The notes under the pieces: model-generated
Databases searched by the model: none
The model's input: the letters and a program-made list of their open reading frames with translations, nothing else
What the model was told of the DNA's origin: nothing
Shown: piece by piece, positions 58,577-64,000 of the stretch
Position numbering within the stretch: the first letter of the stretch is position 1
How the letters are laid out: each line of letters starts with the position of its first letter
Origin: JBKQVT01 sp052139835
GTDB taxonomy: Bacteria; Planctomycetota; Planctomycetia; Pirellulales; Thermoguttaceae
Assembly (NCBI GenBank): GCA_052139835.1
Contig: JBKQVT010000174.1
Coordinates: 1-64,000 of the forward strand
Length of the DNA stretch: 64,000 nt
Direction: 5' to 3'
Made by a program: the position numbers and the translations under genes

Positions 58577-59020
58577 CTATCGCCCGCGGCGGTCGTCCTC
58601 CATGCCGTCGATGTAGCGCCGCAGCCGCTCCAGCTCGTCGGTCACGTGCCGCAGCTTCAGCAGGGTCTCCACCCGCTTGACCAGCTCGATCTTGTTGATC
58701 GGCTTGCTGAGGAAGTCGTCGCAGCCGCAGGCCACCGCCCGCTCGATGTCGCCCAACTCCTTCAGCGCTGTGACCATCAGGATCATGATGTGATTGGTCT
58801 GCGGCTCCCGCTTCAGCGTCTTGCAGACCTCGAAGCCGCTGAGCTTGGGCATCATGATGTCCAGCAGGATCAGGTCGGGATGGAATTCGGCGACCCGCTC
58901 GAGCGTTTGCGGGCCGTCGGCGGCCACGGCGATCTCGCAGTCCATCTCGCTCAGATAGGCCTCCAGCAACTCAACGTTGGTGAGGTTGTCGTCGGCGATG
59001 AGAATTCGGCTCTTGGACAT
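58577..59020 (-). CDS. Single-domain response regulator
   Basis: A 147-residue protein consisting of a receiver domain and a short helical tail. The acidic pocket is ADDN (Asp10, Asp11), the phosphoacceptor is Asp54 in LILLDIMMPK, the switch Thr is in VTALKELGD, and the conserved Lys106 is in FLSKPI. No output domain follows the receiver; the tail (about 127-147) is charged. Such proteins act through protein contacts, as in chemotaxis-like or phosphorelay systems. A paralogue with a changed Lys lies next upstream on the same strand. Confidence 0.92.
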   Translation of the reverse strand: MSKSRILIADDNLTNVELLEAYLSEMDCEIAVAADGPQTLERVAEFHPDLILLDIMMPKLSGFEVCKTLKREPQTNHIMILMVTALKELGDIERAVACGCDDFLSKPINKIELVKRVETLLKLRHVTDELERLRRYIDGMEDDRRGR

Positions 59021-59023
59021 GGC

Positions 59024-59082
59024 TAGGGGCTGGGGACTAGGGGCCAGGGGCTGGGGGGAAGCGAGCCGGAGGCGTCAGCCTC
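59024..59082. repeat. Iterated CTAGGGGC repeat plus CCGGAGGC palindrome
   Basis: About 59024-59058 repeats units like CTAGGGGCTGGGGA. It is followed at 59062-59081 by the palindrome CCGGAGGCGTCAGCCTCCGG. Similar units in reverse orientation occur at 59586-59641, so the two arrays flank the second response-regulator gene. Confidence 0.6.
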
Positions 59083-59137
59083 CGGATAAGATGGAATTCC
59101 GACGGGACGGCGAACCAGGTGCCTGCGGCTGCGGGTT

Positions 59138-59584
59138 TCATCCTTTATCCTTCTCCTTCGGCTCGCCGGTCACATGCCGCAGCCTCAGCAACAATTCTAC
59201 CCGCTTGAGCAGTTCGATCTTGTTGATCGGTTCGCTGAGGAAATCGTCGCAACCGGCCGCCACCGCTGCCTCGATATCGCCCAACTCCTTCCACGCCGTG
59301 ACCATCAGAATCATAATGCGGTTGGTCTTGGCTTCCTGCTTCAGCGTCTTACAGACCTCCAAACCGCCGAGCTTGGGCAGCATGGTGTCCAGTATGACCA
59401 AATCGGGACGGAACTTTGCCACCTTGTCGAGCGTCGCCGGGCCGTCGGCAGCCACGGCAATCTCGCACTTCATCTCGGCCAGATACCTTTCCAACAATTC
59501 GATGTTGGCGAGATTATCATCGGCAATGAGAATGCGGAAGGCGGATGGCACGGCGGACGAGGCGGCTGCGGCTGTGGATTGCAT
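59138..59584 (-). CDS. Single-domain response regulator with Lys-to-Glu change
   Basis: A 148-residue receiver-domain protein, clearly a duplicate of the one at 58577. It has an acidic pocket (ADDN, Asp22/Asp23) and a phosphoacceptor Asp66 (LVILDTMLPK). The normally invariant Lys of the FxxKP-type motif is replaced by Glu118 (FLSEPI), although the neighbouring paralogue keeps Lys. Loss of that lysine usually impairs the response to phosphorylation. An Ala/Ser-rich N-terminal extension of ~15 residues is present. ATG 59584 has GGAGAG upstream; a TTG at 59596 is less likely. No output domain is seen. Confidence 0.88.
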   Translation of the reverse strand: MQSTAAAASSAVPSAFRILIADDNLANIELLERYLAEMKCEIAVAADGPATLDKVAKFRPDLVILDTMLPKLGGLEVCKTLKQEAKTNRIMILMVTAWKELGDIEAAVAAGCDDFLSEPINKIELLKRVELLLRLRHVTGEPKEKDKG

Positions 59585-59585
59585 T

Positions 59586-59641
59586 CTTCTCTCCAATCCC
59601 TAATCCCTAATCCCCAGTCCCTGGTCCCTAGCCCCTGGTCC
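59586..59641. repeat. Iterated CCCTAATCC/CCCTGGTC repeat
   Basis: Tandem seven- to nine-base units (TCCCTAATCCCTAATCCCCAG, then CCCTGGTCCCTAGCC) fill the gap between glyA and the response regulator. They are similar to the reverse complement of the array at 59024. The unit begins directly next to the glyA stop. Confidence 0.6.
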
Positions 59642-60883
59642 CTACTCGATCCCCGGCACGGGGAACTGACGGCACAACTCCGAGACGGCGCCGCCGATCC
59701 GCGCGGCCACCGCCGCGTCGTCCGGGGCGCGGAGCACTTCCACGATCCAGCCGCCGATGGTCCGCATGGTGTCGGCCTTCATGCCGCGGGTGGTCAAGGC
59801 CGGCGTGCCGATGCGAATCCCCGAAGGGTCCATCGGCTTCCGCTGGTCGAAGGGGATCATGTTCTTGTTGACCGTGATGCGGCAGCGGCCCAGGGCCTCT
59901 TCCGCCTGCCGGCCGGTCAGGCCCAAGGGGGTCACGTCGGCCAGCATGAGGTGGTTGTCGGTGCCGCCGCTGACCAGCTTCAGCCCGCCGGAGGCCAGCA
60001 CCTCGGCCAGGGCCTGGGCATTGGCAATGATCTGCTTGGCGTAGAGCTTAAAAGCCGGCGCGAGGGCCTCGCCCAGACAGACCGCCTTGCCGGCGATCAC
60101 GTGCATCAGCGGGCCGCCCTGCGTGCCGGGAAAGACGGCGCGGTCGATGTCCTTCGCGTAAACCTCCTTGCAGAGAATCATGCCGCCGCGCGGACCGCGG
60201 AGCGTCTTGTGTGTGGTCGTGCTCACGTAGTCGGCCACCGGCACGGGGTCGTCGTGCAGCCCGGCCGCCACCAGCCCGGCGTAGTGCGCCATGTCGACGA
60301 ACAACTTGGCCCCGCACTCCCGCGCGATCTCGGCGAATTGGCCGTGCGGCATCTCCCGCGGATAGGCGCTGGCCCCGGCCACGATCATCTTCGGCTTGTG
60401 CTCGCGGGCCAGCCGGGCCACCTGGTCGAGGTCGATGCGCTGCGTGTCGGGCCGCACCCCGTAGCTGAAAAAATGGTAGAGCTTGCCGGAAATGTTCAGC
60501 TTCATGCCGTGGCTGAGGTGGCCGCCGTGGGCCAGGTCCAGGCCCAGCACCACGTCGCCCGGCTCGAGCATCGAGAAGTACACGGCCGTGTTGGCCTGGG
60601 CCCCGGAATGGGGCTGCACGTTGACGTGCTCGGCGCGATAGAGTTCCTTGGCGCGGTTGCGGGCGAGTTCCTCGACCTGGTCGACGAACTGGCAGCCGCC
60701 GTAGTAGCGGCGGCCGGGGTAGCCCTCGGCATACTTGTTGGTAAGCACGCTCCCCATGGCCTGGATGACCGCGGGGCTGGTGTAGTTTTCGCTGGCGATC
60801 ATTTCCAGGCCGTCGCTCTGGCGATCGATTTCGCCGGCGATAGCGGCCCAGACTTGCGGATCCTGTTGTTGGAGGCGGTTCAT
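59642..60883 (-). CDS. glyA: Serine hydroxymethyltransferase
   Basis: A 413-residue PLP enzyme that interconverts serine and glycine and supplies one-carbon units to tetrahydrofolate. Characteristic segments are LEMIASENYTSPAVIQAMGS, NKYAEGYPGRRYYGGC, NVQPHSGAQANTAVY, and VDMAHYAGLVAAG. The PLP-binding lysine is in STTTHKTLRGPRGG. Length is standard for the bacterial enzyme. It is probably transcribed toward the response regulators but separated from them by the iterated repeat. The start ATG 60883 has GGAA-type bases upstream and the family N-terminus fits. Confidence 0.96.
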   Translation of the reverse strand: MNRLQQQDPQVWAAIAGEIDRQSDGLEMIASENYTSPAVIQAMGSVLTNKYAEGYPGRRYYGGCQFVDQVEELARNRAKELYRAEHVNVQPHSGAQANTAVYFSMLEPGDVVLGLDLAHGGHLSHGMKLNISGKLYHFFSYGVRPDTQRIDLDQVARLAREHKPKMIVAGASAYPREMPHGQFAEIARECGAKLFVDMAHYAGLVAAGLHDDPVPVADYVSTTTHKTLRGPRGGMILCKEVYAKDIDRAVFPGTQGGPLMHVIAGKAVCLGEALAPAFKLYAKQIIANAQALAEVLASGGLKLVSGGTDNHLMLADVTPLGLTGRQAEEALGRCRITVNKNMIPFDQRKPMDPSGIRIGTPALTTRGMKADTMRTIGGWIVEVLRAPDDAAVAARIGGAVSELCRQFPVPGIE

Positions 60884-61067
60884 CGAGGTTCCTTGCTCCC
60901 GGCGAGGTTTTTCAGGCCGACAGCCTTATTGTGAGCTTCGGCGCCCGGTTCGTCAACCGGTATTCGGAACTGCTTGGCCCCTTGAACCCCAGGCAGCCGC
61001 GCCGTGGCGACCCTGGGCTTTCCTCTTCCAGCCCTGCGGGCTATACTCCGGCGTCGAAGGACCCGCA

Positions 61068-62003
61068 ATGACCCTCTTGTATCTCGACGACTGCTTCCTG
61101 AACCACGATACCGGTAATCATCCGGAACGGGCCGAGCGGCTGCGCGCGATCGCCGCGGGGCTGGCACGCGCGGGGCTGGACGCCCGCTGCCGCCGCCCGA
61201 CGTGGGGGCCGGTCTCGGGGCAACGCCTCGGCCGGGTCCATGCGGCCCGCTACGTCGAGGAGGTCTGGGCCCTGGCCCGGTTCGGCGGCGGCGAAATCGA
61301 CGCCGATACGGTGGTCGGCCCCCTGTCGTTCGACGTGGCCCTCCAGGCGGCCGGCGCGGCGTGCGACGCCGCCGCGCGGCTGCTTCGTGGCGAAGATCGG
61401 CGGGCCCTCTGCCTGGTCCGTCCGCCCGGACACCACGCCCTCGTGGATCGCGGCATGGGCTTCTGTCTCTTCAACAACGTGGCCGTGGCCGCCCGCATGG
61501 CGTTGGATGAGTTTCAACTGGACCGCGTCCTGGTGGTCGATTGGGACGTGCATCACGGCAACGGCACGCAGGCCATTTTCTGGGAGGAGCCCCGCGTGGG
61601 CTTCCTTTCCATCCACCGCTGGCCGTTTTATCCGGGCAGCGGCGCGGCGGAGGAGACCGGGGGCGGGCCGGCCGTGGGGACGAAACTCAATCTGCCCATC
61701 GCCTTCGGCACGCCGCGCAAGGAGTACCTGGCCCGCTTCGCCGCCGGCCTGGAGCGGCTGGCCGCCAAGACAAGGCCGCAACTGGTGCTGCTCAGCGCCG
61801 GATTCGACGCCCACCGGCTCGATCCGATCGGGAGCCTCGGCTTGGAGACGGAGGACTATCGGCCGCTGACAAGCCTGGTGCTCGACGTGGCCGACGCCTA
61901 TGCCGGCGGCAAGGTGGTCAGCGTGCTCGAAGGGGGCTACAACCCGGAAGTGATGGCCGAGTGCGTCACGCTGCACCTGCAGGAGATGCTCGCCAGGGAA
62001 TAG
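61068..62003 (+). CDS. Histone deacetylase family protein
   Basis: A 311-residue member of the histone deacetylase/acetoin-utilisation/acetylpolyamine amidohydrolase superfamily. Zinc-site and catalytic features are visible: NHPERAERLRAI, the paired histidines in RPPGHHAL, the DWDVHHGNGTQ motif (Asp and His metal ligands), and LLSAGFDAHRLDP. In bacteria such enzymes may deacetylate small molecules or proteins; the substrate is unknown. AAGGA lies seven bases before ATG 61068. The gene diverges from glyA, with about 180 bases between them. Confidence 0.92.
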   Translation: MTLLYLDDCFLNHDTGNHPERAERLRAIAAGLARAGLDARCRRPTWGPVSGQRLGRVHAARYVEEVWALARFGGGEIDADTVVGPLSFDVALQAAGAACDAAARLLRGEDRRALCLVRPPGHHALVDRGMGFCLFNNVAVAARMALDEFQLDRVLVVDWDVHHGNGTQAIFWEEPRVGFLSIHRWPFYPGSGAAEETGGGPAVGTKLNLPIAFGTPRKEYLARFAAGLERLAAKTRPQLVLLSAGFDAHRLDPIGSLGLETEDYRPLTSLVLDVADAYAGGKVVSVLEGGYNPEVMAECVTLHLQEMLARE

Positions 62004-62029
62004 TGACGTTGCGGAGTAGAGACATCACC

Positions 62030-62102
62030 ACGGAGAAGGGTCTTGGGTCTTGGGCCTTGGGTCTTCGGCCTTGGGGCTAAGACCTAAGACCAAAGACCCA
62101 AG
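62030..62102. repeat. Iterated CTTGGGT inverted repeat
   Basis: The left part repeats TCTTGGGTCTTGGGCCTTGG. The right part carries the near-complement CTAAGACCTAAGACCAAAGACCCAAG. Together they would fold into an imperfect hairpin between the deacetylase-family gene and msrBA. Same class as 1121-1232 and 45610-45704. Confidence 0.6.
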
Positions 62103-62173
62103 TGTCCTTCCCTCCTCCGCCCTTGCCGTTTTGCCCGCCGCTGCGTATAGTTCTGATGCTGGAGGGATTTCCC

Positions 62174-63406
62174 ATGCGATTACAGTTTCGTTGGCTATTG
62201 CCGCTGGTGCTTCTTTTGGCGTGCGATTGCGCGGGCCCCGCGGGGTCCGCCGACAGCACCGCGCCGCAGTCTTCCAAATCCGGAGGAAAAACGTCCATGG
62301 CGCTCGTGCGGATTCGAGTCATCGGCCCCGACGGCAAGCTTGCCGAGCCGCGGGAATTGCCCCGCCTGGTGCTTTCCGACGCCGAGTGGAAAAAGCGCCT
62401 GACGCCCGAGCAGTATCGCATCACGCGGGCGAAGGGCACCGAGCCGGCCTTCTGCGGCACGCTGCTGGCCAACAAGAAGGCGGGCATGTACGTCTGCGTC
62501 TGCTGCAATCTCCCGCTGTTCGAGTCGGGCGTGAAGTTCGAGTCCGGCACCGGCTGGCCGAGCTTCTTCCAGCCGGCGGCCAAGGAGAACATCTGCGAGC
62601 ACGTCGACCGCACCCACGGCATGGTGCGGACCGAGATCCTCTGCCAGCGATGCGGCGCGCACCTCGGCCACGTCTTTAACGACGGGCCCCCGCCCACCGG
62701 CCTCCGCTATTGCCTCAACTCGGCCGCCCTCCGCTTCGTCCCCGCCGATCAATTGAAAACGATTGCCGAGCCGGCGGCGGACGCCGGCGATAAGGCGAAG
62801 GACCCGGCGTCCGGGACCGCCGACCATCCAAAGACCGCCCAGCGGGCCGAGGCGGTCTTCGCCGGCGGCTGTTTCTGGTGCGTCGAGGCCGTCTTCCGCC
62901 AGCTCGATGGCGTCTTGGACGTGACCAGCGGCTATGCCGGCGGCGCCGCCGATACGGCCAACTACGAGACGGTCTCGACCGGCCGCACCGGCCACGCCGA
63001 GTCGGTCCGCATCACCTACGACCCGCGGAAGATCTCCTACGAGCAGTTGCTCAAGGTCCACTTCGGCACCCACGATCCGACCACGCTGAACCGCCAGGGC
63101 AACGACGTTGGCACGCAGTATCGCTCCGCCATTTTCTACGCCGACGAGCATCAGAAGGAGCTGGCCGCGGCGATGATCGCCGACCTCAACAAGGCCAAGG
63201 TCTTTCGCCGGCCGATCGTCACGACCCTGGAGCCATTGACGGGCTTCTATCCGGCCGAGGCCCACCACCAGAACTACTGCGCGCTGAATCCGCATCAGCC
63301 CTACGTGCGGTCGGTGGCGATGCCGAAGGTGGCCAAGGTGCGGGCGAAGTTCAAGGACCTGCTGAAGCCGCCGCCGGAAGCGGCTTCGCGGGCCGCCGCC
63401 CACTGA
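62174..63406 (+). CDS. Fused methionine sulfoxide reductase MsrB-MsrA, exported
   Basis: A 410-residue bifunctional repair enzyme. A lipoprotein-like signal (LLLACDCAG) precedes an MsrB domain (about 45-200) with two zinc-binding CxxC pairs (CVCC and CQRC), GTGWPSFF and the catalytic RYCLNSAALRF, and then an MsrA domain (about 235-395) with the catalytic GGCFWCVEA, SGYAGGAADTANYE and YRSAIFYADEHQ. MsrA reduces the S and MsrB the R form of methionine sulfoxide. The order B-A is the reverse of many MsrA-MsrB fusions. Export suggests repair of periplasmic proteins. GGAGGG lies before ATG 62174. Confidence 0.94.
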   Translation: MRLQFRWLLPLVLLLACDCAGPAGSADSTAPQSSKSGGKTSMALVRIRVIGPDGKLAEPRELPRLVLSDAEWKKRLTPEQYRITRAKGTEPAFCGTLLANKKAGMYVCVCCNLPLFESGVKFESGTGWPSFFQPAAKENICEHVDRTHGMVRTEILCQRCGAHLGHVFNDGPPPTGLRYCLNSAALRFVPADQLKTIAEPAADAGDKAKDPASGTADHPKTAQRAEAVFAGGCFWCVEAVFRQLDGVLDVTSGYAGGAADTANYETVSTGRTGHAESVRITYDPRKISYEQLLKVHFGTHDPTTLNRQGNDVGTQYRSAIFYADEHQKELAAAMIADLNKAKVFRRPIVTTLEPLTGFYPAEAHHQNYCALNPHQPYVRSVAMPKVAKVRAKFKDLLKPPPEAASRAAAH

Positions 63407-63436
63407 ACCGCGACGCACCAACTCGAACAAAGGCCG

Positions 63437-63550
63437 ATCTGATCCGCTGATTATGCAGATTTTCGCAGAAGGGAAGAAATAAGCGGCCGGCGGCCACTTG
63501 CATTTCCTCTTCCTCCTTCTGTGCAAATCTGCGAAATCTGCGGATCGTCT
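63437..63550. repeat. Imperfect inverted repeat with GCAGATTT units
   Basis: GATCCGCTGATTATGCAGATTTTCGCAGAAGG on the left (about 63437-63468) and CCTTCTGTGCAAATCTGCGAAATCTGCGGATC on the right (about 63515-63547) are near reverse complements. They sit between the convergent msrBA and holB genes and may end both transcripts. Confidence 0.55.
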
Positions 63551-63567
63551 CTTTTCCGTGCGAAGGG

Positions 63568-64000
63568 TCACGCCGCGGCCAGGGCGTCGAGCCAGGCCTC
63601 GATCAGCGTCGCTTGATTGGCGTTGCGGTCGATCTCTTCCAGCGCGTCGAGGCAGCGGTCCAGGCGGGCGGCCGCGGCCGTGATGCCGCCGGCGGAACGA
63701 GCGGCCGCCTCGTCGAGAAAACGCCGCAAGTCGGCGTCGTCCGGCGGCGCGGCGCCGCTTTGCACCTTGAGCAACCCCTCATAAAAACCGGCGGCAAAGC
63801 CGACGACCTGCCGCAGCCGCGCCCGGCGGGCCGGGGCCTCCTTGCCGGCTTCCTCGACGAAGGCCGAGACGCTGGGCGCCAGGCGCACGCTCTCCAGCAG
63901 CGGGGCCGCCAGGCGCTCGTAGAGCGTGGCGCGGAACTCCCAGAGCGCGGGATCGGCCAGTTCGAGGGCCCGCTGGACGCTGCCCTCGGCGTGCTGGGCC
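63568..64000 (-). CDS. holB: DNA polymerase III delta' subunit, C-terminal part (cut by window edge)
   Basis: The last ~143 residues of a gene that continues past the window edge. The segment AEGSVQRALELADPALWEF matches the sensor-2/linker region (GSpxRALxL) of clamp-loader delta' proteins, and the C-terminal helical domain ends NANQATLIEAWLDALAAA, the pattern found at the end of bacterial delta' subunits. Delta' is the rigid stator of the clamp loader, which opens the beta clamp. The ATPase domain is outside the window, so the call rests on the C-terminal half. Confidence 0.75.
   Translation of the reverse strand, partial: AQHAEGSVQRALELADPALWEFRATLYERLAAPLLESVRLAPSVSAFVEEAGKEAPARRARLRQVVGFAAGFYEGLLKVQSGAAPPDDADLRRFLDEAAARSAGGITAAAARLDRCLDALEEIDRNANQATLIEAWLDALAAA

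Overview
The window looks like chromosomal DNA of a GC-rich planctomycete (Planctomycetota). The evidence is a DUF1559 prepilin-like protein paired with a small lipoprotein, a VIT/VWA/TPR giant protein, 24-residue leucine-rich repeats, several multihaem cytochromes, and many palindromic intergenic repeats. That assignment is inference; no marker gene fixes the taxon.

Layout. (1) 0-6.7 kb: an alkyltransferase-like/endonuclease V fusion, a small 2[4Fe-4S] ferredoxin, a ThuA-like protein, a small membrane protein, a SpoIIAA-like protein, an orphan PAS histidine kinase, a DUF4019 protein and a DinB-family protein. (2) 6.7-18.4 kb, minus strand: a leucine-rich-repeat gene broken by a one-base frameshift, preceded by a 3059-residue FecR/VIT/VWA/TPR protein. 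(3) 18.7-40.6 kb: an electron-transfer island. It holds CcsA and ResB (cytochrome c maturation System II), a 14-haem MtrA/DmsE-like lipoprotein with an MtrB-like outer-membrane barrel, a minus-strand operon of three cytochromes (tetrahaem, multihaem fused to cytochrome b, NapC-type multihaem), a Rieske/cytochrome b/nonahaem operon, and a System I operon ccmE-F-A-B-C-D ending in an unknown membrane-anchored protein. The five c-type cytochromes carry 47 CXXCH and three CX4CH motifs. (4) 40.6-43 kb: a methyltransferase, a second DinB gene, tspO and tRNA-Lys(CTT). (5) 43-64 kb: a Fis-like protein, etfB-etfA and acyl-CoA dehydrogenase, fabI, a GH78 rhamnosidase, a metallopeptidase, a glycosyltransferase, a trypsin-like protease, tRNA-Met(CAT), the DUF1559 pair, two single-domain response regulators, glyA, a histone-deacetylase-family gene, a fused MsrB-MsrA, and the end of holB.

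How the genes fit together. The island could move electrons between the quinone pool (cytochrome b proteins, NapC-like protein, Rieske/cytochrome b), periplasmic multihaem proteins and an outer-membrane porin-cytochrome conduit. Two maturation systems beside it would supply covalent haem attachment. CcmE has the CXXXY haem-binding motif instead of HXXXY, and no ccmG or ccmH is present in the operon.

The most striking structural observation is that the 6.7-41.4 kb segment lies between two direct copies of a DUF4019-DinB-TspO-tRNA-Lys block. The copies have decayed in complementary ways. The left copy keeps DUF4019 and DinB but only the last codons of tspO and a tRNA 3' half. The right copy keeps DinB, tspO and tRNA-Lys but only the last codons of the DUF4019 gene. 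Exact palindromic elements and iterated-unit inverted repeats fill many of the intergenic gaps.
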